Part shown: positions 24,045 through 35,058 of the stretch, in pieces
Layout of the letters: the number at the start of each line of letters is the position of its first letter
Position numbering within the stretch: the stretch's first letter is position 1
Source of the DNA: Aurifilum marmelostoma
Lineage: Eukaryota > Ascomycota > Sordariomycetes > Diaporthales > Cryphonectriaceae
Length of the DNA stretch: 64,000 nt
Direction: 5' to 3'
NCBI GenBank assembly: GCA_027559495.1
Contig: JAMXSV010000019.1
Coordinates: 806,001 to 870,000 of the forward strand
Program-made: the position numbers and the translations under genes
Notes under the pieces: model-generated
Told to the model about the DNA's origin: nothing
Seen by the model: the letters and a program-made list of their open reading frames with translations, nothing else
The model's database searches: none

Positions 24045-25704
24045 GTCATTGTGGATGACTCGATTGTTTGCGATCTGGTCGTCTGACTGACATGGGAGGC
24101 TGCGTGGGTCGGCCGGTCACTTGACCTGATGTACTACCTGGGGTACCTCCCAGTGTCTGAAGCAATTAAGTCATGATGGATACGCATCCCATACAATCAT
24201 GCTGCTGCCGAGTACGGATGGGGTCAGGCAGAAACGACAACCTTCCGGCGATCCCGCTGTTGTCTGTTGGTGATCGAGTGGGCTCAGCTCGGTGGTTCGG
24301 AGACACGGCGATCAAGATGTGAACTGGTGTGGCAGGTCAAATGTTGTTCCACTGCAGTCGTCATTCTCGTGATTCCGGGATTGTCGGAGCTGGTGGGATG
24401 AAGGGATCTGTGAAACCTACAGGCCAGTCGCAGTCTGTGAAGCCAGTCTGGGTGCGCATTGGAAGGTGACAGGATCAAGTCTGTCCAATATTCATGTAAA
24501 TAATTATGCACGCAACATAATCAGACCGGACTCGATCAGGTTTATGATATGCCAGGCGATCAAGTTCAGCTCAAACAGCTGATGAAGAATGAAGGCAACT
24601 ATGCAAGAGCGTACAACGTTGTTCAGCTGTCATATTCCACTCGGTTGGAGCTGGAATAGCTGACACTCCTGGGTACTAGAGTTTCCGTGGCTTGCCTCTC
24701 TATCAACGGCGCAAGTGGTAAGCAGTCTGGCCGGAATTAAGCTGTGTGGTGATTATGAGCCACAGCTTATAGGAGAACAAATGATAGAATAGAAACCATT
24801 ACAATATCGGACATGAAAAGAGTATTGACGTGCATCTGTTCGTCAAAGCCAGGCCTGTACTGTAAGATGGGATCCCAATATCCATTTGATTGTTGATGTC
24901 AGGCATACCACTGTGCTTTAAGTAGCCATTGAATGCTTCTCATACTATACTAGAGTACTGAGCATGTATAGGGTCGTCACTGAGCGGAGCAGCCAAGGTT
25001 GCAGGTCCAGCGATGCCGTCTTCTCATGCTGGCCGAGATCCCAATGTCTCAAGGTCCACTGCTCCGAATGGTATGGGAATTCTGAAGCCTTTGGAGAGGC
25101 CACATTCTGTCAGTGTGACGATGGATCGATTTATTCACAAATGCTCCAGTAGCACTTGAAAGTCTCCAAATCACTCCTGACAATATTAATTCTGCCTGTT
25201 TTGTTTTCTAATCAGGACATCATAATAACCTCCAGCGGGTTCCCTACTCACCTTCAGTAGATATCGGCAGGCAAGCTATTAATCTGGACGTCTCAAAATA
25301 TGAAAATTGAATACAGGTCATCTAAGACCCTCAACTTAGAGGCTTCTTCGTTCGATATAATCAAAAGTCCTCAAAACTTTGAGTGACAACCCTGGAGGAG
25401 TGGGTGATGTCCATCCATTATCCATACAAGTTCAGCCCTGGAACTCATACTTCAAAGGGTCAGAAATACAATTTCATCTCTGCATCCGACACTCCAAGTC
25501 AGTCCGAGAAGCAATCCTCAACATCCTCTCATACGTATACTACTTCGCTGCCCTTTATATATCACAGAAAAGCCAGTCTCCCCAGCCTTGGACCTCATAA
25601 TTCCCCCCCCAATTTTCCCCGGCTCCTTGTGCCACGGAACGGCCCGTTATCTTGCTGGGGTCGAGAATCTCACGGCCCACAAAAAGCTGCCGGCGATAAC
25701 TTCT

Positions 25705-25719
25705 CCCCCCCCCCCCCCC
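25705..25719. repeat. C15 mononucleotide tract
   Basis: Upstream of the aldehyde dehydrogenase, about 120 bases before its ATG. Confidence 0.85.
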
Positions 25720-25841
25720 TCTCTCACATCATCAACCGTGAGTAATCTACATCTGGCTTAAGGGTTATTCACAACTCGTCTGGAGGATATACTTTGACCT
25801 CTTCTTTCAGACACATCTCTGCCCCTGAAGCTCACTTCATC

Positions 25842-27514
25842 ATGTCTGCAGCATCAGAGCCGGCCCAGCTGTGGGTAGGAGGCGAGTACTCGCCAGGCCA
25901 AGGAGAGTTGTGAGTTTTGCCATCACTTCATGATTACAAAACACACCCTGAAGCTATCCCCCAACAAGAAGTCTGCCATGGGTGAATCCACCTCTCACAC
26001 CACACAGGATCCCCATCGAGGACCCGTCCAGAGGTACCATCTTCGCCCACGCCCACGCCGCCTCCCCCGCCGACGTCCACCACACCATCACCCTCGCCCA
26101 CGCGGCCTTCCGGTCCGGCACCTGGTCCCGCAGCCCGCGCCACCACCGCGCCGACGTCCTCGACCGCGCCGCGTCCCTGCTCACCGCACACCTCCCGGCC
26201 CTCGTCGCCCTCGAGGTCCAGCAGACCGGCCGCCCCGTCCGCGAGATGAACGCCCAGGTGCCCTCCCTCGTGCGCTGGTTCAAGTACTACGCCGCCCTCC
26301 TGCGCACCGAGGAGCGCGCCGTGCTGCCCACCGTGGGGAAACTGCACAACTGGGTCGACCGTGTTCCCTTGGGCGTCGTGGCGCTCGTCACGCCCTTCAA
26401 CCACCCGCTCCTCATCGCCGTCAAGAAGATCGCCCCGGCCCTGGCGGCGGGCAACAGCGTCGTCGTGAAGCCCAGCGAGCTGACCCCGCTGACGACCCTC
26501 AGGCTGGGCGAGATCCTGGCCGAGGCTGGTGTCCCGGCCGGGGTGTTCAGCGTGCTGCCCGGGTACGGCGCCACCACGGGCAGGGCGCTGGTGAGCCACG
26601 CGCTGGTGCGCAAGGTGGACGTCACGGGCGGCACCGAGGCCGGGAGGGCCATCGGGAGCATCGCGGGGGCCAACCTGGCCCGGTTCACGGCGGAGCTGGG
26701 CGGCAAGGCGCCGCTGGTGGTGTTTGGGGATGCGGACATCGACGTGGCCGTCAACGGGATCGCGTTTGGGGCGTTTGTGGCCGGCGGGCAGACGTGTGTG
26801 GCTGCCACGAGGATCATTGTGGAGAGGGGAGTGATGGACGAGGTGGCGGACAGGCTGGTGGCCAAGTGTGGGCTGATCCTGGGGAACATGGGCGCGCCGA
26901 CGAACCCGGAGTGCATGATGGGCCCGCTCATTTCGGAGAGGCAGATGGACAAGGTCGATGCGCTGGTGCAGGAGGCTGTGGCTGGGGGTTTCGCCGTCGC
27001 GGCTGTCGGTGGCCGCAGGCTGACGGGGACGAGCCCTCTGGATGGGACTGATTATTCCAAGGGGTACTACTACCCACCGACGGTACTACTGACGACGACC
27101 CTAGACGGAAAGAAGAACAGTGCTGTGCAGGCGCGCATCTGGAGAGAAGAGGCGTTTGGCCCCGTGGTCGTCATCGTGGGCTTCGACACAGAGGAGGAGG
27201 CCCTCCAGCTCGCCAACGACAGCGAGTTCGGCCTCGGCGCCGCCGTCTGGACCAGGGACCTGGCACGGGCGTACCGGGTCTCGGAGCAGATCGACGCCGG
27301 CATCGTGTGGGTCAACACGCACCACCGCAACGACCCGAGCAGTCCCTGGGGCGGGGCCAAGACGGCCAGCGGCGTGGGGAGCGAGAATGGTGTGGACGCC
27401 TACCGCGAGTACACGACCATGAAGAGCACCATTATCAACTTTGCGTCGCCCGAGGAGTCGCTGGCGTCGGATGACTGGTTCAGGGAGGGCGCGGGGAGCG
27501 TGAGATATGGATGA
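25842..27514 (+). CDS. aldehyde dehydrogenase (ALDH superfamily)
   Basis: Exons 25842-25909 and 26008-27514 (donor GTGAGT, acceptor CAG) encode 524 residues. Landmarks: TPFNHP with the oxyanion Asn at residue 154, the NAD(P) site VVVKPSELTPL, FTAELGGKAP with the general-base Glu at 252, and GGQTCVAATR with the nucleophilic Cys at 286. FGPVVVIVGFDTEEEA and a C-terminal PWGGAKTASGVGSENG follow. All catalytic residues are present, so it should oxidise an aldehyde to an acid in the cytosol; no targeting peptide is evident. The start is the only ATG before the intron, giving SAASEPAQLWVGGEYSPGQ, a usual ALDH N-terminus. Close to the monooxygenases and the lipase, which suits a role in oxidising products of ketone/ester breakdown (inference). 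Confidence 0.93.
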
Positions 27515-27898
27515 GTGTGTGTCGTAGAGCTTCACCACGGGTGCCTCTGTGTCTACCAACTATATTACTCACAAGGTAGTCTACAGCCCGAACGACAATA
27601 GTGTGGCTCATTGTATCAGATCTCTCCACTCGGTGCTGAAGGCGTATATGGCCAGGAAACGCTCTGACAGGGCGGTGATTGGCCATGACAGTTCTAACTT
27701 ACAGCGTATTTTCGATATTTACACCATTCGAATCAAGCACGGCATGAATTATACATGGTCAATAGATAATATAATTAGACCACATGAGACCACAAGTGAA
27801 TACACATCCTTCACACAGTAATTACTTACCAGTTTCCAAACCCCCCACGGCTCATACAACTGCCTACATTCCCCCCCCCCCCCCCCACCTCCTCCTCC
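27515..27898. other. short convergent intergenic region
   Basis: Shared 3' flank of the aldehyde dehydrogenase (+) and lipase (-). It holds a C16 tract at 27871-27886 just after the lipase stop. Confidence 0.55.
27871..27886. repeat. C16 mononucleotide tract
   Basis: Immediately downstream of the lipase stop codon. Confidence 0.85.
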
Positions 27899-29073
27899 TC
27901 AGCTACAGACACTGATATGCTCCAGATAGTACGAGTGCGCCGTATAGTCGGTGCTGATGACGCCCGCGCTGTTGCAGCTGGTGTTGTAGTACCCCGTGCA
28001 CACGACCACGTCGTCGGCCGTGTAGGCGGTCGTGGTGGCCGAGCCGTCCGACAGCCAGTACTCCATGTTGGTGTGGTAGTACCCAAAGTCGTGGCCCGGC
28101 AGGCGGGGCACGGGGTCGTCCAGGTGCGTCATGCGGTACTCGTTGCCGCTCTGGGCGGACACGAACTCGGCAAAGGCGAGGTTGCCCACGCGGGGGGAGC
28201 CGAAGGTGTAGGTCTCGCAGCCACCTCCGTCGATGCGCCAGCTGTACGCAGGGGAGGGTGTAAGTTAGCAATGTGGTGGCTGGCTTGGAGGGTTTATTAC
28301 AAGATGCAACAAGTGGCCGGTTATCCCATGCGATGTCAAGAGAGGAGACGTACTATGCGCATCCCAGAGTGGCCAGCGCGGCCCCGAGGGAGTGGCCCGT
28401 AAAGGTGACGCTGTACCCGGCGTTTGCTGCCACCAGGTCATCGAGAGTGCTGAGGACCAGGTCCGACACGTCATCCCAGGCTCCGTGGAACCCGCTGTGG
28501 ACCTCGCAGCCGTCACACATGCCGATGGACTCGAGGGCAAAGTCGAGGCTGAAGAAGAAGAAGAAGAAGAAGAAGAAGAGATTAGCCCTTGTCAACTCTT
28601 GTGCCGACTCAGCAGTCTGCGAGACTTACTCGAGCACAACATCAATAATAGTATCCGTGTCCGTGCCGGCAAACGAGACCACAATGGCCTTGTTGACATC
28701 GTCCTTCAGGATGACGCCGCCCGTGGACTCCCACCCGCTGTCGAGGGTCGTGACGATGGTGGCCCCGTTGCTGACAATGTCGGCGCAGACGTCGTCCTCG
28801 CACGAGACCACGTCGCCCGCCGTGCCGTCCATGTTGCAGTACCCCGCGGCCGCGTACTCGGCCATCCACCTGAAGTTGTCAAAGAGCGTGGTGTCGATGG
28901 ACCTCGGCTGCAGGCCCGTGTCGACGATTGCCCGAGACGCCGCAAAGGCTGCGGTCTGGGCTGTTTGGACCGTGTCAGTGATGGATCTTTTTTTTTTTTT
29001 TAAACGACAAAGATGTCTGGATGTGTATGGTGAAGGTGGTTGCAGTTAAGTACTCACCAAGAGAGGCCTTCAT
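27899..29073 (-). CDS. class 3 lipase / feruloyl esterase-like hydrolase
   Basis: Four exons on the minus strand, 29058-29073 (16 bases), 28630-28960, 28354-28548 and 27899-28241, give 294 residues, the usual size for secreted class 3 lipases. The serine nucleophile elbow is TGHSLGAALA, the catalytic Asp lies in DDPVPRLPG, and the catalytic His is probably in AHSYYLEH near the C-terminus. Paired cysteines (GYCNMDG, CEDDVC, MCDGCEV, GGGCETY) suit an extracellular fold. Known family: triacylglycerol lipases and feruloyl esterases. The N-terminus MKASLAQTAAFAAS is only weakly hydrophobic for a signal peptide, so the first exon or start may be misplaced; an acceptor-like CTACAG sits just upstream of the ATG. 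Intron 2 contains a GAA repeat. Confidence 0.87.
28549..28580. repeat. GAA/TTC trinucleotide repeat in lipase intron 2
   Basis: About nine uninterrupted GAA units, forming the TTC polypyrimidine tract directly before the acceptor of lipase exon 3 on the minus strand. Confidence 0.85.
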
Positions 29074-29791
29074 CTTTGCTGTAGAAAAAGAATGTCTAGG
29101 AAAAAGAGTGGGAGTCGATATATTCACTATTAATAGCGAGAGAATTCCTGGTGCAAAGAAGAAAAAAACGAAGGTAGAGACACCAGCCCCGACGACAGCT
29201 ACTCGAGAAGACAAAACAGAATGCGAGTGACGGGCGGACGGACAACAATCAGGTCAAGAGAAGCGGCCGACACAGACATCCATAGCAGGTTGCATCACGA
29301 CTTATAGATCCGGAGATACCCCAGAGTGGGCCGACGGATTCAAGCACTCGTCAGGGGGGCAGACCTGCATGAGCGGGAATAAAACAAAGCAGACTCTATC
29401 AACTCGTCCCTGGTTGACAATAATCGCTGGTCAAATATTCACGGCTCTCGGGCTGCCCAAAACCCGTCGACCGAGAAGGGTCCTCATTCTTCGGCAGAGG
29501 ACAGAAACGAAACAAGATCCCATGATAAAAGTATATGCCTGACGACTTCGCCTCCCTATGCTATAGCAAGTGGCTGGCAGAAAGACATCTGAAATTCATG
29601 CCTGGCCTGCACCTGGTCCGCCTTGGGCAACTCTCCCGCGCCCCCGTACCCACCCCAGCAGGATCCGTATTCAAGCGCTCATCTCGGGGCGCGTATCCAC
29701 AAACAGGTCGAGGGATCTCGGCAATGGCCCGTTCAGGACCTGTGCATTGTTTCAAAACCACCGAGTTGGAACCCTTTTTCCCCCTTCTCTT

Positions 29792-29805
29792 CCCCCCCCC
29801 CCCCC
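29792..29805. repeat. C14 mononucleotide tract
   Basis: In the gene-free region, followed by a CAC/ACC repeat (29816-29840). Confidence 0.85.
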
Positions 29806-31283
29806 GCTTCCACACCCACACCACCACCACCACCACCACCCCCCCCCTGCGAGAGATCAGTCTTGTCCCTTGCCAGCCCATGAACTATTATTGCACTCCA
29901 GTTTTTGAGGCTGTTATGCTGCTTGCTCCGCAGTAGGAAAGCGCGCTTCACCTGAGATAAGCAGAAGAGTCAACCCACGTGAGCTGTCATCCCAATGGGG
30001 AGCTTGAATAGGTGTTTGTGTCCGACTGCCGTAGCTTGTGTTTGCTTCCTCCCGGCCGGGGCCATGTAACCCTTTGTCCGTTTGTGCTTGTTGCCGGTTC
30101 GTGGCGATGCAGTGACAAGGGGGCCAGAGCAACAAGATGCTGGGCTGCAGGTGGCTGTAGTCTTTGCTGAAGCGAGGGGCCCTTGCAGGCAATATTGCAA
30201 CCTTTTCGCATGATTGCAGGGCTCCACGTGCGGTGACGGCTCGATAGGGATCTCGGCTAGAGTTCGAGCAAAGCTGTATGGTGGAAAAGTATCGCTCAAT
30301 CTTGCTTTCATGGTGACCTCCCATGCGGCAGAGGACGGGGCCTCGGGGTGGTTGATGGCTGGCTGTCTGCAGCAATACAAGACGTCAGTAATTAATCGAA
30401 TCATAATATCCAGATGATATTGCACCTGTCGAATGGCAGTCTTCGAAGCCGACTCACGCTATCCACGCTTCAGATGTTCGTCAAAGAGCACGCAATTCTT
30501 TGGGGGGAGTCAACAACAATGTCTATCGCGTGTGGAGGAAACGATCAGCCGTTTTGGCTCTGGTACTTTGCATAATAAACACCTGAGGAGTGTTCATGAC
30601 GTCCCTAGCAGTACAGACGTCGGCATTGAGGCACAAGAGGAGACTCGAATGATGGCTAAGTTATACCCCCTAGTAATCCCATGATGGGCTGTTTTGGCTT
30701 TCCTCCTCAATAAACTTGTGACAGGATGCCACTTTACCTTTGCACAGCCCGAGAGGCCGCCGTCGACCTCCCAGGCCATCGCGTGCTCATTCCCACGATG
30801 GTGAGGGCGAGAACCCCCAACCTTTTTGTTCTTTTCCGGGAGCCATCTCTGAATCTTGACCCAGCGCGCCACCAAGATCCGTCGCACAAGTATAATATAT
30901 AGGACTCGAATCGTGTGAACTGTTCGCGAAGGTGCGTCAGCTTGGACTTCAACTTGCACAAAGTAGAAAGGAACCTATGCTCACTGTATAATATGTGCTG
31001 CTAACACTACCTGTGCCAGACGCAGGGAAACCGCTGCACTTGACCGTCCCAAATAATTCTGTTCGAGGCATTAGTAAGTCGAGCACGCTGGAATCAAGAG
31101 AAGCAAAGACAAACTGTATGTGTGTGAGTGTGAGACTCTTGAAAATGCCCCCGCCCCCTCCTCCCCTCGTCTCCAGCCTTGCGCTTTGAGACCAACGCCA
31201 GGCCTGACCAGGCGCGCAGTGTCGCAAGATGAGCTGGTCAAGAGAGAGAGAGAGAGAGACTGGCCACCCCGTCGCCTCGAGGG

Positions 31284-31322
31284 CCCGCCGCGCCACATTT
31301 TTTTAATGCGACACATGTCACG
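31284..31322 (+). repeat. clustered interspersed repeat, unit 1
   Basis: Shares the core CGCCGCG, then (C/A)ATTTTTTTAATGCG and ACACATGTCACG with three downstream copies. Its left flank is GAGGGC; on the right it runs into a C15 tract, so its flanking palindrome is the least preserved. Confidence 0.8.
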
Positions 31323-31337
31323 CCCCCCCCCCCCCCC
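31323..31337. repeat. C15 mononucleotide tract
   Basis: Directly abuts the right end of repeat unit 1. Confidence 0.85.
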
Positions 31338-31382
31338 TGCGTCGGCAACGAGCCCCGACCGGCCCTGTCACCATCACCAGAG

Positions 31383-31421
31383 CCCGCCGCGCCGCATTTT
31401 TTTAATGCGACACATGTCACG
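31383..31421 (+). repeat. clustered interspersed repeat, unit 2
   Basis: Core as in unit 1, here with a perfect inner hairpin CGCATT-TTTTT-AATGCG. It is flanked by inverted arms AGAGCCCG and CGGGCTCT, and further out by TGTCACC and GGTGACA. Confidence 0.85.
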
Positions 31422-31473
31422 GGCTCTGCGGGTGACAAGACCGATCAGTCCCCCCTCATCGCCGCCCAGGGAA

Positions 31474-31513
31474 CCGCCGCGCCGCCAGTTTTTTTAATGC
31501 GACACATGTCACG
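31474..31513 (+). repeat. clustered interspersed repeat, unit 3
   Basis: Core with CGCCAGTTTTTTTAATGCG variant. Directly bordered by GGAAC on both sides (direct repeat) and lying inside a larger inverted repeat CCCCTCATCGCCG / CGGCGATGAGGGG, with outer GACCG / CGGTC. Confidence 0.85.
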
Positions 31514-31582
31514 GAACCCCCGTACGGCGATGAGGGGAGCGGTCAGCCTCTCTCTCTCCATCATGGGATGATAGCCCGGGGG

Positions 31583-31626
31583 CCCGCCGCGCCGCACCAC
31601 ATTTTTTTAATGCGACACATGTCACG
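31583..31626 (+). repeat. clustered interspersed repeat, unit 4
   Basis: Core with a CCGCACCACATTTTTTT variant (4-5 bases longer). Flanked by inverted arms GGGGGCCCG and CGGGCCCCC. Confidence 0.85.
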
Positions 31627-31961
31627 GGCCCCCGTGGAATAGCTGGCGTATATCTCTCCGCCAGTTAGATCTGGCTTGGGCTTTTGGTCAGCTTGGTTCT
31701 TGTTGGTGTTGAAGGATGGGTGGTTGGTCGCTGGGGGTACGAACCTGAGACAGGGGAGGAGAGCAGGTTCCGCAGGCAGCTCTGACGGTCGGGATACTCG
31801 ATGCCGGCCGGCCGGCTTGGTCGAACCGAAGATATATAGGGGGGTGATAGCACCAAGGTGAGGTTGGTGATGAGGTTGACGGGGCCGAGAACGGCGTCTC
31901 GGGAGGAATGGTGTTGTGGTATACCACCTTTGGCACAAGGCCGAATAACAAAGGAAGAGTT

Positions 31962-31974
31962 GGGGGGGGGGGGG
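31962..31974. repeat. G13 mononucleotide tract
   Basis: In the gene-free region, about 340 bases after repeat unit 4. Confidence 0.85.
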
Positions 31975-34002
31975 AAGGAAGAAGGGGAAGGGTCAAGGAA
32001 AGGGAGACCTCAGGGGGAAAATTGCACTGCTTTATATATTTTTCTGAGGCGGGGCAAGTGTCGTTGCTGGTGGAGATGTCGCAGATGGTGGCTCCTCGAG
32101 ACGGGGGTGTGCTGGTGCCTCACGAGATCAGCAGGGGATCAAATTCAGGCATCGAGGTGATGCAGATGGAAGCTTCTGGCTGGATACTATGGTGGACATT
32201 GATCTCCTTTGATCAGTGGCCCTGTGTGGGGACAAGAAGATGATATGGAGCACATGAACCACAGCTTTGTTGGCCATATGGACACCAGAAGAATGCAGCT
32301 TGGTCAAGAGCATCACGGGCTGCAATAGTCCTTCAAAGAAGTATTAATTATGAGTAGAATATAATAAGTGCTCTACAGAATATCTAGAGTGCCTATGACA
32401 TGAGGATTCAATAGACAGAGAGCCGATGTATATGTCTTGAGCTGGCTTTCAAGCTTCTGCTCTCTGGACTTGTTCATTGATATAATTAATGCCCTCCCTA
32501 TGTAGAATCTTCATATCCCACCCAGCTCATAGATGTATTTAGAGTGAGAGGCTTTTTGTCTACAAGTAGCTATGAATCAACAGTGCATTAATTACAGCAT
32601 ATGCGGCCACCTGACCTCTCGCATGCCTCCTTGGGATTGTTTCCTATCCCCAAGTAAAATATCATCCAGCATTGAGTTCAGGAGCAAGAGAAGACCGGAG
32701 AGCATTGGACCATGACACCTCTCACACCTAGAGCCTGGGATGGGAGGTAATTGTGCTGTTACAGCCATCTGAAAGGTCTGTGCTCCTCGCAGAGACCAGA
32801 CCACATCGAAGCTCCTGCAGTGGACTCATAGTGTCGCTCTGATTACAAGGCAGCCACCTGCTCGAGACATTTATCTTCCAATCCCAATCAACGCAAGACC
32901 TTCCCACTACGTGTCCATCGCGTCCGTCACTGTCCGTTTTCCTCTTGCTTCACACCGAAAACAACAACCCTACGCCAGAAAGACGTTTCTCAAGATGGGA
33001 CATTTGTCTGACAGACTACCATCCACGGCCATCAGTCCTGCAGTCTGCTCTTTTGGCCTAGAGAGTGGACTTTTGTCTTTCAGATGTTGCCGCCTTCTGC
33101 AATGATGTATCTTGGTATCTTGGTCACGTCCTTACAGCGTGTCTCCCCGCCCGTCCTCAGAGCAGTTGGCCTCGACGCCTTCTCCCCCAACGACACAGCT
33201 TGTCTTTACAATGTTTGCAGACGCTGACATCTCTTTGTTGGAAGAACGTGTCTCCATCCAGCTTGGACAGCCCGTACAGACATCGTGTCGATGCATCAGC
33301 CTTCCCTCGACTGGTCAGTGTCAGCATCAACCACCCCGAACCTACGCTTCCTCCTTCTCATACCACCCTCCCACCGCGCCGATGATGACAAGAGACTTGC
33401 ATGTCTGATCAGTGCCTGAAAGCCTGACCATGAATCACGAAAACGCAGCTTGTCTGAGGCAGATGATATCCCTTCCTGCTCACACTCGCTCGCCCCCTCC
33501 CCCATGCGTCTTGCAGTCCTTGTCTTTGAGCCACGCGCTGACCACAAGAGCGTTGCAACACCACCTAGAGTTACCCGAAAGGCTATTATCACACGCGAAG
33601 TTATCGAAACAAGAGCCGGCTCTCTTGCTCTCGGCTGCATGCGAGACCGAGAGGCGCAACCGCACGTTGCTCGAGAGTACTTGATGTAATCCTCCCGAAC
33701 GAGTCATCGTCTGACTGATTTTCCTACATAATATATATAATAGACAACAAGGAGTAGGTTCAAGTCTGATGAAGCTATTCCGACCCTCAAGTTGAGAGGC
33801 ATCGAGGTTACGCTGCGAGTCTGGGTGATTTAGCGCACATCTAGTCCGTCAGTCCATCATTGGGATGACGTCTTCGGTCATGACCTGGGTGCAACAAATT
33901 CACTCCCGTCTCAGTAATTACTCTGAACAACTCAAGTCCTGATTGACCTCCACTCTCAAGCACACACTCACTGCGAAAGGATAATAAAACTCCTCCTTCG
34001 TC

Positions 34003-34679
34003 ATGTCGGCCACACAAGAATTATACTCATGGCTTACTCCGCCGGCGATCCAGACGTCCCCTGCCCCGGAGATCGGGCAGCCTGCGCCCTCGACAGACCG
34101 CCTCAAGCTGCCCCAGCCCGGCGACAAGCCCACCATCATTACCTTTCTCAGACATTGCGGATGCCCATGTAAGTCATGAACCTTACCCACTAAGGTTTAC
34201 TCGTAGCTTTAAAAGTAATCTTTATATGATATATCTCTCCTGATAATGCCCACGTGACAGTCGCGGAAAAGACATTCCTGCGCCTCCGCGAGACAGCCTC
34301 CACACAGCCCAGCATCCACTTCATCGCCGTCTCGCACTCGAGCCAAGCGCACACCGACAAGTGGCTGCACGACATCGGCGTCACAATCCCAGACAACCTC
34401 GAGGTCGTGGTGGACGACAAGCGGGAGCTCTACGCCGCGTGGGGCCTGGGCGTCGCCTCGTTCTGGCACGTGCTGAACCCAAGGGGGCTGTACGATGTCT
34501 TTAGGCTGGCTCGAGATGAGGATATCGCGAACAGGCCTACCGAGAGCGGGTACCGGTTTCAGACGAGCGGGAGCTGGGCTGTGGACGGGCAGGGCAGAGT
34601 TGTTTGGGGAGGGGCTGCTGGGGGTGCGAATGAGATTCCTGAGTTTGGTGAGGCTGTGGAGGTTATTGAGAGGAGGTAG
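34003..34679 (+). CDS. peroxiredoxin-like AhpC/TSA-type thioredoxin-fold protein
   Basis: Exons 34003-34168 and 34261-34679 (donor GTAAGT, acceptor CAG) give 194 residues. After a short lead, GDKPTIITFLRHCGCPFAEK places a Cys pair C52-G-C54-P at the N-terminal end of the first helix of a thioredoxin fold. The rest (FIAVSHSSQAHTDKW, LEVVVDDKRELYAAWGL, FQTSGSWAVDGQGRVVW) follows the AhpC/TSA_2 or PRXL2 pattern. Many relatives carry GCPxC here; this protein has Ala (CPFA) in place of the last Cys, so redox chemistry would have to use C52/C54 or a single Cys. Likely cytosolic. Function beyond thiol-dependent redox is unknown. The end matches the family length. Confidence 0.78.
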
Positions 34680-35058
34680 GCTATATATTGCTATGGGATA
34701 CTTTTGAGAGATGACGTCCTGCTGAGAAAGGAGGCTGTGTCTGCGGATTGCTCATATGAGGGATGTAATTATCAAGTAATAATTGATAGAGCCTGCTGTA
34801 ATTCAATGCCGCGCAGCTCGAGCACATCGTCTTCATCTTCTGAATAGTAGAGAAGCAAAGAGTAATCAATTTTGTCTTGTACTACAATAACAAGGAATAT
34901 ACAATTTTGTGCAAGCTTTGGCAACATATTTAATAATCGCCATGAACGACCAAGCCGGCGAACCATCGTTTGCGTTTGCCGCCCTGGTAATTATCACATA
35001 ATCATGAAACAGAAAATATCGAGAAAACAATAAAACCCTCCTTCACAAGACTGCACCT
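34680..35058. other. convergent intergenic region
   Basis: AT-rich shared 3' flank between the peroxiredoxin-like gene (+) and the HsbA gene (-). No coding signal. Confidence 0.5.

Larger units (their letters stand above)
23151..25841. other. 2.7 kb intergenic region with microsatellites and poly-C tracts
   Basis: No gene seen on either strand. It contains CT-repeat blocks at about 23231-23260 and 24015-24041, a C13 tract (23527-23539) and a C15 tract (25705-25719). The last 130 bases are likely the aldehyde dehydrogenase promoter/5'UTR. The part 24100-25400 is AT-rich and lacks coding bias. Confidence 0.55.
29074..34002. other. 4.9 kb gene-free region
   Basis: I see no supported gene on either strand; ORFs here are short, mostly Pro/Gly-rich shadows of C/G tracts. 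It contains C14 (29792-29805), C15 (31323-31337) and G13 (31962-31974) tracts and a GA repeat (31241-31259). It also contains the four-copy repeat cluster at 31284-31626. From 32340 on it is plain AT-richer intergenic sequence up to the peroxiredoxin-like gene. Confidence 0.55.

Noticed and set aside
31284..31626. CRISPR array
   Set aside because: Repeats with unique spacers resemble one, but the DNA is fungal nuclear, the repeats vary in length, three are embedded in palindromes of their own spacers, and there are no cas genes.
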